A DNA stretch of 64,000 nt. It comes from Flavobacteriales bacterium UBA5040 (GTDB lineage Bacteria; Bacteroidota; Bacteroidia; Flavobacteriales; Weeksellaceae). The stretch spans positions 61,130 to 125,129 of the forward strand of contig DIBY01000015.1 in assembly GCA_002415135.1 (NCBI GenBank). Direction: 5' to 3'. Positions 51,848 to 61,201 of the stretch are shown here, in pieces; positions within the stretch are counted from its first letter, which is position 1, and every line of letters starts with the position of its first letter. A program made the translations under genes and the position numbers. The notes under the pieces were generated by a model that searched no databases, was not told where the DNA came from, and saw nothing but the letters and a program-made list of their open reading frames with translations.

Positions 51848-51917
51848 GTTTGAAAAATAATTGTGGATACTAATAACATCTTGTTGCCGTTTTTAATAAT
51901 AATCTAAAACAATCGCT

Positions 51918-52124
51918 ATGAAAAAAACACTCTTAAACATCCTGACCATTTCATCCATTCTTACGACCATCGGATTTATAATGGATGGCGATCCTAAAGT
52001 GCCAAGTGTTTTGTTGAGATTCACAGAGTTTTTCCTCGTATTAGGAATTGTTTTCTTATTTCTATCAGTTTTATATTTTGGAAGTTTATTTATTAAACGA
52101 ACTTTTCAAAAATTGACTAATTAA
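51918..52124 (+). CDS. Small two-helix membrane protein
   Basis: The 68-residue protein has two hydrophobic segments (about 8-24 and 35-58) and a basic tail. No family is recognised. It follows hemL by 70 bp and ends just before a bidirectional terminator. Confidence 0.6.
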   Translation: MKKTLLNILTISSILTTIGFIMDGDPKVPSVLLRFTEFFLVLGIVFLFLSVLYFGSLFIKRTFQKLTN

Positions 52125-52147
52125 GAAGTTTAAAAATATAAATTTAA

Positions 52148-52174
52148 AAAGCCAGTTCATATTGAACTGGCTTT
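52148..52174. terminator. Bidirectional terminator
   Basis: AAAGCCAGTTCA (52148-52159) and TGAACTGGCTTT (52163-52174) are perfect complements around 3 nt, between convergent genes. Confidence 0.85.
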
Positions 52175-52196
52175 ACTATTGGTGATGAACGAAGTT

Positions 52197-53246
52197 CTAA
52201 ATTCTCGCTCTCTCATATTGGTGTGGAAAATCACATTCTCCTTTTCCGTCAAAAGAACCTTGAATGGCTAAGTACGGATTTCTTAAGATTTCACGAGCGA
52301 CAAATATTAAATCGGCTTCTTCTTTTTGTAGAATTTCTTCAGCGTGTTCTGCAGATTTAATTAGACCAACGGCACCTGTTTTAATTCCGGTTTCTTTTTT
52401 AATCTCAGCAGATAAGGGAACTTGATAACCATCAAACAAACTGATTTTCGCGCCAGCAATATTTCCTCCACTTGAAACATCGATTAAATCAACGTTCTTG
52501 TTTTTCAAAACTTCTGCAAGTTGTACGCTTTCTTCAATATCCCAACCATTTTCCGCGTATTCCGTTCCGGATATTCTCACAAAGAGCGGGTGATTTTCAT
52601 CAAGGAACTCATTCACCGCATCTACAATTTCTACCAGAAAACGAATTCTGTTTTCAAAACTTCCACCGTATTCATCAGTTCTTACGTTAGACAAAGGAGA
52701 CATAAACTGGTGAATTAAATATCCGTGCGCTGCGTGAATTTCAATAACATCAAAACCAGCTTCCAAAGATCTTCTCGTAGCTTCTTTAAAATCCTGAACT
52801 AATTTTTTGATTTCAGGAACTGTCAGTTCGTGTGGAATTCTTTCTCCTTCCGCATAAGGAATCTTCGATGGCGCAACGGTTTCCCAACCTTCTTCCATAG
52901 AAAGTTGCTTGCCATTCCAGGTTGAAGCTTTTCTGCCTGCATGACCCAGTTGAATCCCAATTTTACTTTTAGAATTCTCATGAACAAAATCGACGATCTT
53001 TTTAAAAGCCTGCGTTTGTTCGTCATTCCAAAGTCCCGTGCATTTATGCGTAATTCGTCCTTCCGGAACCACGCCTGTTGCCTCAACAATCAGTAAGTCC
53101 GTGCCACCCTGAGCACGACTTGCATAATGAACAAAATGAAAATCATTCGCAACACCATTTTCGCAAGAGTACATGCACATTGGCGACATCACCCAACGGT
53201 TCTTTAATTCGAGACTTCTAAATTTAATCGGAGAATATAAAATCAT
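52197..53246 (-). CDS. NADPH dehydrogenase of the old yellow enzyme family (YqjM/NamA-like)
   Basis: The 349-residue FMN enzyme reduces activated C=C bonds. It matches the YqjM branch: SPMCMYSCENG with the redox-modulating Cys, FHFVHYASRAQGGTDL, IQLGHAGRKAST, the substrate-binding HAAHGYLIHQF, and SNVRTDEYGGSFENR, with Phe/Arg C-terminal phosphate-site residues in VAREILRNPY. The physiological substrate is unknown. The gene is single. Confidence 0.93.
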   Translation of the reverse strand: MILYSPIKFRSLELKNRWVMSPMCMYSCENGVANDFHFVHYASRAQGGTDLLIVEATGVVPEGRITHKCTGLWNDEQTQAFKKIVDFVHENSKSKIGIQLGHAGRKASTWNGKQLSMEEGWETVAPSKIPYAEGERIPHELTVPEIKKLVQDFKEATRRSLEAGFDVIEIHAAHGYLIHQFMSPLSNVRTDEYGGSFENRIRFLVEIVDAVNEFLDENHPLFVRISGTEYAENGWDIEESVQLAEVLKNKNVDLIDVSSGGNIAGAKISLFDGYQVPLSAEIKKETGIKTGAVGLIKSAEHAEEILQKEEADLIFVAREILRNPYLAIQGSFDGKGECDFPHQYERARI

Positions 53247-53384
53247 AAATATTTTTTTTAATTAGATCTCAAATTTACGAAAAGGGAAGTTGCGATGGTA
53301 GCTCTGGTGATTTATTGTATCAATACAAAGGAAAGAGGCTTTCAGATAGAAAACCAATGGTGTTTTTTTAAAGTAAAGGCAGAT

Positions 53385-53945
53385 TTAATTTTTATATCCT
53401 TCCACATGAGCGCTCAGGAAGTCGTCGATTATTACATTCAAATTATTGGCGATATATTCTTCTTCCTCCTGTGCGCTAAAAGCCAACAAAGTTGCAGCTT
53501 TGTAATAATTTAAATTAATGGCTAAATGAGCAAGTCCACCATAAGAGGCAATTTTATAATGAGCCAGTTTCTGCGAAACCAATATTAGAGCGATTTCCCA
53601 ATTTGAAATATCGTTAGAAAATAAAGCAAGGTGGCTTAATCCTTCCGCTAATAAAGCATTGAAAGTTTCGCAATTCCTACCTTCTATTGCGCTGTCTTTG
53701 AGTCGGAAAATCTTTTCAAGACGCTCCTTATGTTTAAGGTGAATATCGAAATGGTTCTGAAGAATAGCCTTTAGATTTGGGGAAGTGATATGTGATTGTA
53801 TCATATGAAACTCCTTGGCGATCTGGTCTTCGGCATAATACATCTCCTGTAGAGAATGAATAAAATATTTCTCTAAAACTACATTTGAATTCTTACTTCT
53901 ATCATTAGATTGAATGGGTTTATCTATATTTTTCATGAGACTCAT
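53385..53945 (-). CDS. Ferritin-like DUF892 (YciE-type) protein
   Basis: The 186-residue protein is a four-helix ferritin-like member: LEKYFIHSLQEMYYAEDQIAKEFHMI opens the domain, and SQKLAHYKIASYGGLAHLA and SAQEEEEYIANNL supply later helices with Glu/His residues suited to a di-iron site. YciE-type proteins are linked to stress. A second ATG four codons downstream (53936) is an equally good start. Confidence 0.88.
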   Translation of the reverse strand: MSLMKNIDKPIQSNDRSKNSNVVLEKYFIHSLQEMYYAEDQIAKEFHMIQSHITSPNLKAILQNHFDIHLKHKERLEKIFRLKDSAIEGRNCETFNALLAEGLSHLALFSNDISNWEIALILVSQKLAHYKIASYGGLAHLAINLNYYKAATLLAFSAQEEEEYIANNLNVIIDDFLSAHVEGYKN

Positions 53946-54319
53946 TCGTTTGTTTACCTTTTTTAGGTCGCGAAATTAACAAGGTGAAAGTACAATTTAA
54001 TAGTTATAAGATAACGAGTGTTTTCACGGTTTATTTCACATTCTGGAATCATTAAAACGTAGCTGCTTTTAATTACAACATGCAATTTTTTAAGTTCATT
54101 TATTCCAGTTGATATAAAATATTGAAAATGAATATTTTATCGAAGATATCGCGATAATAATTATTTGTTTTTGATCATTCTTAATAAAGCCCGAATTCGT
54201 TTTTAGTGGAGCTACAAATATAGTAGAAGTCTTTCCAACAAAAGAATTAATCAGTGTTTACGCATAAATTGAAAGCGGTTTAAAAAAAAACCTATATCTT
54301 TACTTTCCTATTTTTACCA
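53946..54319. other. Divergent intergenic region before cytidine deaminase
   Basis: The 374-bp AT-rich gap between divergent genes holds no gene I can support. It contains a perfect 10-bp palindrome TATCGCGATA at 54147-54156. Confidence 0.4.
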
Positions 54320-54802
54320 ATGGAAAAACAACATACAATTAATTTCGAATCCATCGAAAGTTACGACCACCTCGATGCGATGGAGAAAACGCTTTTTGAT
54401 AAAGCAATGCAAGTTCGTGATATCGCCTACGCACCTTATTCCGACTTTACGGTTGGCTGTGCAATCCTGCTGGAGAACGGTGAAATTATCACCGGAAGCA
54501 ATCAGGAAAATGCAGCTTATCCATCTGGCTTATGTGCTGAAAGAACAACGATTTTTTATACGGGATCTAATTTTCCGGATGTTAAAATTAAAAAGCTTTT
54601 TGTCATCGGAGCGCCTAGAAATGCAACTTCTTCAGTTCCTATTCCTCCTTGTGGTGCTTGTCGCCAATCTATTTTGGAATATGAAGCGAAACAGAACGAA
54701 GGAATAGAGATCTATTTTGCCTCTCTTGGTGGTGAGATCTATAAAACAAAATCAATTCGGGAACTGTTACCATTTTCATTTGATGCCTCTTATCTTAATT
54801 AA
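54320..54802 (+). CDS. cdd: Cytidine deaminase
   Basis: The 160-residue enzyme deaminates cytidine and deoxycytidine in pyrimidine salvage. The zinc site is intact: CAERT with the proton-shuttling Glu, and PPCGACRQ. The segment YSDFTVGCAILLENGEIITGSNQENAAYPSGLCAERT is typical. The N-terminal 30 residues form an extra helix. The next gene begins 59 bp on. Confidence 0.94.
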   Translation: MEKQHTINFESIESYDHLDAMEKTLFDKAMQVRDIAYAPYSDFTVGCAILLENGEIITGSNQENAAYPSGLCAERTTIFYTGSNFPDVKIKKLFVIGAPRNATSSVPIPPCGACRQSILEYEAKQNEGIEIYFASLGGEIYKTKSIRELLPFSFDASYLN

Positions 54803-54861
54803 ACAATAAATGGTTTTCCTTAATTAAAGAGGTCATTTTTTAAAATCTTTTTTCCCTTACA

Positions 54862-55746
54862 ATGAGAATTGCAGCAATCGATATCGGAAGTAATGCAGCA
54901 CGGCTGTTGATCAACGAAGTGACGGAACCTAAAAAAGGAAAACCGCAGTTCACTAAACTCAATCTGCTCCGGATTCCGCTTCGTTTGGGAATGGATGTTT
55001 TTACCAAAGGTGAAATTGGTCCTGAAAGACAGCAAATGGTTCTTGACTCGATGAATGTTTTCAGCAATCTGATGAAGATCTATAAAGTCGAGCATTTTCG
55101 AGCTTGTGCAACCAGTGCGATGCGCGATGCTAAAAATGGTCAGGAAATCATCAAGCAAGTCAAAAAAACTTCGGGAATTGATATCGAAATTATTACCGGT
55201 GATGAGGAAGCTGGTTTGGTTTTTGAGAATCACGTGGCTGATGCGCTCGATAAAAACTCTGCCTATCTTTATATTGATGTCGGTGGTGGTTCTACGGAAT
55301 TAATGTTTTACGAAAACGGCAAGATGGAATATGAGAAATCCATTAATATCGGAACGATCCGTTTGCTCGATGGTTTGGTAAAAGATGATTTGTGGAAAGA
55401 ATTAAAAGAAGAAATTCGCAAAAACATCAATAGCAAAAAACCGATTGTGGCAATTGGATCCGGTGGAAATATCAACAAGATATTTTCGATGAGTAAAACG
55501 AAAGATGGGAACCCAATGTCCAGCGCTTATCTCAAAAAATATTATAAGGAAATGTGTGGATTGACCGTTCCTGAGCGAATGAGCAAATTCAATCTTCGGG
55601 AAGACCGCGCCGATGTTTTGGTTCCAGCCTTACAAATTTTTAATAATGTAATGACCTGGAGTGATATTGATAAAATATTTGTCCCGAAAATTTCCGTTGC
55701 GGATGGCTTGATTCACAGTATTTATGAAGGTTTGAAAAAGAAGTAA
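54862..55746 (+). CDS. Ppx/GppA-family phosphatase
   Basis: The 294-residue protein has the actin-like ATPase fold: IAAIDIGSNAARLLI (phosphate-1), ITGDEEAGLVF, and DVGGGSTELMF (phosphate-2), then AIGSGGNINKIF. Such enzymes hydrolyse polyphosphate or pppGpp. It lacks the long C-terminal domain of E. coli Ppx, which is usual in Bacteroidota short forms. The choice between exopolyphosphatase and GppA cannot be made here. Confidence 0.9.
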   Translation: MRIAAIDIGSNAARLLINEVTEPKKGKPQFTKLNLLRIPLRLGMDVFTKGEIGPERQQMVLDSMNVFSNLMKIYKVEHFRACATSAMRDAKNGQEIIKQVKKTSGIDIEIITGDEEAGLVFENHVADALDKNSAYLYIDVGGGSTELMFYENGKMEYEKSINIGTIRLLDGLVKDDLWKELKEEIRKNINSKKPIVAIGSGGNINKIFSMSKTKDGNPMSSAYLKKYYKEMCGLTVPERMSKFNLREDRADVLVPALQIFNNVMTWSDIDKIFVPKISVADGLIHSIYEGLKKK

Positions 55747-55758
55747 ACTCATTTCATT

Positions 55759-56232
55759 TCAAAAGTCATCACCTTCGTCTTCATCCAAAAAGTTCAACTC
55801 ATCATCTCTTTGTGTATAATCCTGCGGAATTCCGGGTGGATTAAAAAGTCCCCAGTCATCAACAATGAAATGTTTTGGATTGAAAGATGCGACCCAATCT
55901 CTAAATAGCAAACGAAACTCTTCAAGTTGCCTTCTTACAATTTGGTAATAATCTGCTTCTTCGAAACCAAAAGCTGTTAGAGAATGTTGAAGAACCATTA
56001 ATTCTCTGGCACATTTTCTAATGATCGCCGCGTTTTCCATTTTTAAATCCCAGATTCTTACGGAATAAGCACCAGCAAGTTTCGCTTGGATGGTGTATAT
56101 GTTTTCAAGGATATGCTGTTTTGTAAACTCCAAATGCTCGTTCTCCTCCGGTATTAAATCGGTGATTGTTCTTAAAGTTTCAAAGATTTCTTGAGACTTT
56201 ATAAAAATGGGTGTTTCACGATATTGATCCAT
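55759..56232 (-). CDS. Conserved helical protein, unknown function
   Basis: The 157-residue protein is all-helical up to about 115 and ends in a Pro/Asp/Glu-rich tail (WGLFNPPGIPQDYTQRDDELNF). Conserved in this group as far as I recall, without assigned function. It is convergent with the Ppx gene (12-bp gap). Confidence 0.75.
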   Translation of the reverse strand: MDQYRETPIFIKSQEIFETLRTITDLIPEENEHLEFTKQHILENIYTIQAKLAGAYSVRIWDLKMENAAIIRKCARELMVLQHSLTAFGFEEADYYQIVRRQLEEFRLLFRDWVASFNPKHFIVDDWGLFNPPGIPQDYTQRDDELNFLDEDEGDDF

Positions 56233-56294
56233 ATTTGTTTTATTAACTGCAAATTAAAGATGATATAATTGTACTTTAAAAAGTTGAGGGTTTT

Positions 56295-56366
56295 GACAAG
56301 CTCAACCTGACGAGATTTGAAAAATGATAATATTAAAAATAACATGGTGCGCTTGTCGAAGCATCT
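56295..56366. repeat. Inverted pair of REP-like motifs
   Basis: GACAAGCTCAACCTGAC (56295-56311) is the inverse of the motif at 43553, with a second copy GCTTGTCGAAGC starting near 56351. The pair lies in the 158-bp gap between two minus-strand genes. Confidence 0.45.
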
Positions 56367-56390
56367 TTTATAATTGGAGAATTAATTCTC

Positions 56391-56882
56391 TTATTTCTTG
56401 CCCAATTCAATCACTTCCAGATTTTCAATCTGATCTCCGTTAATTTCAAAACGCATCATGGTTCGCATTTGATGCCAACCGACTTTTCCCATGGCACCAG
56501 GATTCAGGTGAAGCAAACTGTTTTTTTGATCATACATCGCTTTTAGAATATGAGAATGTCCTGAAATAAAAAGTTTCGGCGCTTTATCTGAAATTTCCTT
56601 CTTGGCTAAAGGCGTATATTTATCTGGATAACCACCAATATGAATCATTAAGACTTCAACCTCTTCGCACTTAAACCGTAAAACTTCTGGGAATATTTTT
56701 CTGATTTCTGTGCCATCGATGTTTCCGTAAACTCCACGCAATGGCTTTATTTTTTCAAGTTTCTCAATCACTTCCAGATTCCCGAAATCGCCGCAATGCC
56801 AAATTTCATCTGCGTTTTTTGCATAGTCTAAAATTCGGTCGTCGATGTAAGAATGAGAGTCGGAGAGGAGCAATATTTTCAT
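56391..56882 (-). CDS. YfcE-type metallophosphoesterase
   Basis: The 163-residue phosphodiesterase has all the metal motifs of the family: SDSHSYIDD, HCGDFGNLE, GVYGNIDG, MIHIGGYP and GHSHILKAMYD. The likely substrate is a phosphodiester; the biological one is not known. It stands alone. Confidence 0.93.
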   Translation of the reverse strand: MKILLLSDSHSYIDDRILDYAKNADEIWHCGDFGNLEVIEKLEKIKPLRGVYGNIDGTEIRKIFPEVLRFKCEEVEVLMIHIGGYPDKYTPLAKKEISDKAPKLFISGHSHILKAMYDQKNSLLHLNPGAMGKVGWHQMRTMMRFEINGDQIENLEVIELGKK

Positions 56883-56969
56883 GGTGTAAATTTCTTACTT
56901 TTATTTGAACTACCAATATTGTGACTATTTAATTAAACGCAAGAGGTTGTCAAAATTTTTCTGACATTT

Positions 56970-57779
56970 TTAATTGAAGAGATTAATATCTTCGCTCATA
57001 TTCTCCAACCCGTACAAGTCTCTTTTGGAAATTTTTGTCCAAGTGGTTTTTGTATTTTGCTCATCATCCTCTTCGAACATATTCCCACCACTTGTTGTAC
57101 TCTTTTTCCCAGTGAGAAAATTAACGCTTGTACTATTTTTTTCGCCAGAAGCCCTGTTGTAATCAGTATGGTCATAACCAATGAGTGCAAACCTGTTGCT
57201 TTGAAATCTAAAAGTGTAGGACTCATTATTTACATAGTATGATCCGCAACTGAGCCAGTAATTAAAACTTATTTTCAACAGGTCTTTTTCGATGATCAAA
57301 TTGCCATCCTGTAAAAGGGGATCTGATAAACAGGAATTTATTTCGCTGTTTTCAGGCTCTATAAATCCGCGGTCATTTTTTGCAATCAGCTCGTAACCGC
57401 CATTTTTAGTTTTAAAAAAAATGAGTAGTGTTCTTGGGTTGATGTTAAGAATGTCAACACCCATGTTTTCATTTACGATATAGTTTTCTTTTTTTTGGTC
57501 CTGAATAATAACGGCTTCATCGGGAAGCCCGTCCCCATTTAAATCACCACGTTCTTGTAAAATGATTTCCCATCCTTTAGGAATAAAATCTTTAATTAAT
57601 TTTTTTTCAGGATCTGTTTTGGCTTTTACTTGAAAGGTATCTTTATCCGTTTTAATTTCTGGTACCTGTTTTTTTTGTGATTTTAATTCTTTTTGATTCT
57701 GTGCGGATTTATTTTCACAGGAGATTTGAAAAAGTAGAACAATAAGAGTAACGAAAAAAAGATAGCGTAAGTTTTTCAT
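56970..57779 (-). CDS. Lipoprotein with EF-hand-like calcium loop, unknown function
   Basis: The 269-residue protein has a lipoprotein signal (FQISC) and a Lys/Gln-rich spacer. The loop RGDLNGDGLPDEAVII (about 80-95) resembles the calcium-binding DxNxDGxxD of FG-GAP/VCBS-type proteins. The middle is strand-rich and the C-terminus is Ser/Thr/Asn-rich. I cannot name a family. It is a single gene. Confidence 0.78.
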   Translation of the reverse strand: MKNLRYLFFVTLIVLLFQISCENKSAQNQKELKSQKKQVPEIKTDKDTFQVKAKTDPEKKLIKDFIPKGWEIILQERGDLNGDGLPDEAVIIQDQKKENYIVNENMGVDILNINPRTLLIFFKTKNGGYELIAKNDRGFIEPENSEINSCLSDPLLQDGNLIIEKDLLKISFNYWLSCGSYYVNNESYTFRFQSNRFALIGYDHTDYNRASGEKNSTSVNFLTGKKSTTSGGNMFEEDDEQNTKTTWTKISKRDLYGLENMSEDINLFN

Positions 57780-57927
57780 AGTACTTTATATTAAAGAATA
57801 ATCTGCTAGTATTGAAATATAATTTGATTAAAACAAAAATACTTTTTTCCGCTGAAGTTGATGGTAAATAATTTACATCGTTTAGCAGGTGTTTTTAAAT
57901 GTCGAAAAGTAAAACGGATGTTTCTTT

Positions 57928-58004
57928 TAGCCGCGATTGAACGGCCTGTTTGAGCTCTCCCGATGCATTTGATCGGGAAGCGAGTAGTGAAAGCGGGACT
58001 GAAC
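57928..58004. repeat. GC-rich intergenic repeat copy (TAGCCGCGAT type)
   Basis: It reads TAGCCGCGATTGAACGGCC, contains the inverted repeat TCCCGAT-gcatttg-ATCGGGA (57958-57978), and ends AAAGCGGGACTGAAC. It resembles the copy at 43416-43487 in its TAGCC-GAT-GCGG frame. It lies in the 278-bp gap upstream of truA. Confidence 0.5.
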
Positions 58005-58043
58005 TTGTTAAGAAACCAATATTTGTTGCTCCTAAAAATTCTG

Positions 58044-58051
58044 TAAATTTG
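58044..58051 (+). promoter_or_regulatory. -7 box of truA
   Basis: TAAATTTG with a TTG at 58023-58025 18 bp upstream. The ATG at 58058 follows only 6 bp later, so the transcript is nearly leaderless. Confidence 0.6.
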
Positions 58052-58057
58052 CAGGCG

Positions 58058-58789
58058 ATGAGGTATTGTATTGAGTTTTCGTATTCGGGTAAAAATTATT
58101 ATGGCTATCAAATCCAGCCGGATCAGATTTCTGTACAGGAAGTTTTGGAAAATGCTTTATCTACGATCCTTCGTGAAAAAATTAAAACAACCGGAGCGGG
58201 AAGAACTGATACCGGCGTTCATGCCAGGAAAATATTCGCACATTTCGACACTGAACAAAATATCGGCGATAATCTGGTTTATCAATTGAATAGTTTTTTG
58301 CCACAGGATATTTCGATAAAGAAGATCTTCCCAGTTAAAAACGACTTTCATGCGCGGTTTGATGCGACCTTTCGAACCTATGAATATTATATTACTTTAG
58401 AAAAAAGTCCTTTTACACAGGATTCTTCGTGGCAGATTTGGAAACGTGATCTGGATGTTGACCGAATGAATGCAGCGTGTAAGATCCTTTTCGAATATGA
58501 AGATTTTACCAGTTTTTCAAAATTGCACACCGGAAATAAAACCAATAATTGTAAAATCTACAAAGCATTTTGGGAACAGAACGGCTTAGAATTAAAATTC
58601 ACCATTTCTGCAGATCGTTTTTTGCGAAATATGGTTCGCGCCATTGTCGGAACCATGGTTGAAATTGGAAACGGAAAAATGGAGCCCGGAGATCTGCGAA
58701 AAATCATCGAAGATAAAAACCGAAATTCAGCCGGAACTTCTGCGCCACCACAAGGTTTATTCTTAGTAGATGTTGGTTATAATTTTTGA
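58058..58789 (+). CDS. truA: tRNA pseudouridine synthase A
   Basis: The 243-residue enzyme isomerises uridines 38-40 in the anticodon arm of tRNA. The catalytic Asp is in GAGRTDTGVHA; other family phrases are YSGKNYYGYQIQP, FHARFDATFRTYEY and RFLRNMVRAIVGTMVEIG. I use the ATG at 58058 (MRYCIEF), since the in-frame ATG at 57950 would pull intergenic repeat sequence into the protein. Confidence 0.95.
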   Translation: MRYCIEFSYSGKNYYGYQIQPDQISVQEVLENALSTILREKIKTTGAGRTDTGVHARKIFAHFDTEQNIGDNLVYQLNSFLPQDISIKKIFPVKNDFHARFDATFRTYEYYITLEKSPFTQDSSWQIWKRDLDVDRMNAACKILFEYEDFTSFSKLHTGNKTNNCKIYKAFWEQNGLELKFTISADRFLRNMVRAIVGTMVEIGNGKMEPGDLRKIIEDKNRNSAGTSAPPQGLFLVDVGYNF

Positions 58790-58879
58790 CCGTCAATCGT
58801 CACAATATCAAAACTCAATCTTTAGAGCCACTCATCCCTGCAAAATTCCGTATTTTTGCAGCGGATTTTTAAATACAAT

Positions 58880-60622
58880 ATGAAGAAACAATCGACTTGG
58901 GATATAATTAAACGGCTATTTGTAATCGGAATGAAATTTCGGTCGTGGTTTATTGTGACGCTGATTATTTCCATCGTTTTATCGATTATTTCTACCTATC
59001 GACCGTACTTAACGATGCAGATTGTTGATATCGACATTATTCAGCTCCGCGATAAAGAGTTGATGATGAAGCATATTTATATTTTGGTTGCTTTGGTTTT
59101 CGGTGAAACAATTCTCAACTTCTTTCTTGTTTATTTTTCCAATTTTATTTCGCAAAATGTAATTCGGGATATTCGCGAACGGTTGTATCATAAATTGATA
59201 TATTTCCGAACTTCTTTCTTCGATAAAACCGCGATCGGACAATTAGTGACTCGCGCTGTGGGCGATGTAGAAACAATTGCTACGGTTTATACTGATGGTT
59301 TCTTGATGGTTTTCGGCGATATTCTGCGGATTGTTTTCGTACTGATCATGATGTTTCAGGTCGACGTTCATTTAAGTTATATCTCGTTGGTGATTCTTCC
59401 GCTGATGGTTTTAATAACGCGGTTTTTTCAGAAGCGTTTAAAGAAAGCCTTTGGTGATGAACGAACGTGGACTTCCAACCAAAATTCATTTGTACAGGAA
59501 CGACTTTCAGGAATGTCGATTGTGCAGGTTTTTAACAGACAGAAAGCGGAGTTCAAAAAATTTGATGACATCAACATTACCTTGAAAGAAGCGTTGTTGA
59601 AAACGGTATTTATTTTCTCTTTATTCTTTCCGGTTGTTGAATTAATCTCGTCCTTATTTATAGGTTTTATTCTTTTTTATGGTGGATTTATTACCATCAA
59701 AGCTGGAGCAGTCATTGCCTTCATTCAATATATCTCGATGTTGATTCGGCCGCTTCGACAGATTGCAGATCGTTTTAATAATATTCAAAGAGGAATTGTT
59801 GGGGCAGAAAGAGTTTTGGGTGTAATGGATGAAGATTTCGCCATGCCGAACCACGGTACAATTGCCAAATCTCATTTTGAAGGAAAAATAGAATTTAAGA
59901 ATGTTCAATTTTCATATGATGAGAAGCAAGAAGTTTTAAAAGGAATTAGTTTCAAAGTAAACCCTGGCGAAACTGTCGCGATTGTGGGTGCAACTGGTGC
60001 TGGAAAATCTACCATTATCAGTCTAATTACAAGATTGTATGATATTAATTCCGGGAAAATTTTATTGGATGACGTTGATTTAAAAGATTACGAACTGTAT
60101 AATCTTCGAAGTCATATCGGCGTTGTGTTACAGGATGTCTTTTTATTCCACGGAAGTATTTTCGAAAATCTTGCGTTCGGAGATGAATCGGTTACTTTAG
60201 AAAAGATAAAAAGTATTGCCAAAGATATTGAAGTTGATGAGTTTATTGAAAGTCTTCCGGGCGGTTACGATTATGTGGTGCGCGAACGAGGTTCTTCGAT
60301 TTCATTAGGTCAGCGACAATTGCTGTCCTTCCTGCGTGCTTATCTTTCTGATCCTAAAATTTTAATTCTCGATGAAGCCACTTCCTCTATTGATCAGGAA
60401 AGTGAAAAGCTGATTCAGAGAGCTACCGAAAAAATTACCAAAGACCGAACTTCTATCATTATCGCGCACCGACTTTCAACCATTGTAAATGCGGATAAGA
60501 TTATTGTAATGGAACATGGGAAAATTGTGGAAGAAGGAAAGCACGGTGAACTTCTTGAAAAAGGCGGTTACTACTCAACTTTGTATCGATCGCAACTGAT
60601 AGCAGAGGTGGTTGAAGATTAA
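58880..60622 (+). CDS. MsbA-like ABC exporter
   Basis: The 580-residue half-transporter has a six-helix membrane domain (about 1-310) and an ATPase domain with Walker A GATGAGKST, Q-loop VVLQDVFLF, signature ISLGQRQLL (a natural variant of LSGGQ), Walker B ILILDEATSSID and H-loop IAHRLSTI. Such exporters move lipids or drugs; the substrate is unknown. I use the ATG at 58880 (MKKQSTWDII); an ATG at 58856 overlaps the -7 box TATTTTTG (58851-58858). Confidence 0.93.
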   Translation: MKKQSTWDIIKRLFVIGMKFRSWFIVTLIISIVLSIISTYRPYLTMQIVDIDIIQLRDKELMMKHIYILVALVFGETILNFFLVYFSNFISQNVIRDIRERLYHKLIYFRTSFFDKTAIGQLVTRAVGDVETIATVYTDGFLMVFGDILRIVFVLIMMFQVDVHLSYISLVILPLMVLITRFFQKRLKKAFGDERTWTSNQNSFVQERLSGMSIVQVFNRQKAEFKKFDDINITLKEALLKTVFIFSLFFPVVELISSLFIGFILFYGGFITIKAGAVIAFIQYISMLIRPLRQIADRFNNIQRGIVGAERVLGVMDEDFAMPNHGTIAKSHFEGKIEFKNVQFSYDEKQEVLKGISFKVNPGETVAIVGATGAGKSTIISLITRLYDINSGKILLDDVDLKDYELYNLRSHIGVVLQDVFLFHGSIFENLAFGDESVTLEKIKSIAKDIEVDEFIESLPGGYDYVVRERGSSISLGQRQLLSFLRAYLSDPKILILDEATSSIDQESEKLIQRATEKITKDRTSIIIAHRLSTIVNADKIIVMEHGKIVEEGKHGELLEKGGYYSTLYRSQLIAEVVED

Positions 60623-61086
60623 TTCAAACCAAAAGGAACAATTTTTAAATCATCTTTCCAGATGTTGCTAAATTTTTCGTTTAAATAGGCAGAGACAATC
60701 TGATTATTCAAAGTTGCCGTTTTCGAAATTCCTGGTGAGATAACGCAGTTTTCAGTCTTTACTTTAATGCCATATTTCTTTTCGAAATCTGAGTAGTCAT
60801 TGGAAACCATACCGAACACTACAAACGACACGTTATTTTGTTCTAATAATTGTTCGAAATTTTCTTCATTCGCATAAGTTAAAAAATCAAACTTCTCGAC
60901 TTCTTTTTGCTTGGAAGGTTTCATTTTATTTAAACCTTTGCTGTACTCAGTCTTGACAATAATGTTTTGATTGGTGTCATCTAAATTAGACGTAAGATTA
61001 TTCTGACGGGAAATATTTCGTGTTTTCGTTGAACAGGAAAATAAAAAGAGCACTGCAAATGCTGGGATCAATTTGAAACAATTCAT
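60619..61086 (-). CDS. Small lipoprotein, unknown function
   Basis: The 155-residue protein has a lipoprotein signal (LFLFSC) and a C-terminal conserved-looking region VVFGMVSNDYSDFEKKYGIKVKTENC. No family recognised. The ATG at 61086 is preferred; a longer frame to 61233 would overlap the aldehyde dehydrogenase gene and its terminator. Its end overlaps that of the convergent ABC exporter gene by 4 bp. Confidence 0.72.
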   Translation of the reverse strand: MNCFKLIPAFAVLFLFSCSTKTRNISRQNNLTSNLDDTNQNIIVKTEYSKGLNKMKPSKQKEVEKFDFLTYANEENFEQLLEQNNVSFVVFGMVSNDYSDFEKKYGIKVKTENCVISPGISKTATLNNQIVSAYLNEKFSNIWKDDLKIVPFGLN

Positions 61087-61154
61087 AGTTTGGTTTCTAA
61101 ATAGAGTAGTGAGATTAAAGAAAGTTAAATCTAATGTATTTTTAATCATAAAAA

Positions 61155-61178
61155 ATCCGCTCAAACAATGGAGCGGAT
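61155..61178 (-). terminator. Terminator of the aldehyde dehydrogenase gene
   Basis: ATCCGCTC (61155-61162) and GAGCGGAT (61171-61178) pair perfectly, and the A-run to the left gives the U-tract for minus-strand RNA. Confidence 0.75.
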
Positions 61179-61201
61179 CATCTATATAAAGGTTACAAAA
61201 A

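Noticed and set aside
53295..53513. Plus-strand open frame between the OYE and DUF892 genes
   Set aside because: It runs antisense into the DUF892 gene and looks like chance coding.
60178..60320. ABC signature ISLGQ in the MsbA-like exporter as a defect
   Set aside because: SLGQ-type signatures are common in this exporter subfamily, and all other motifs are intact.
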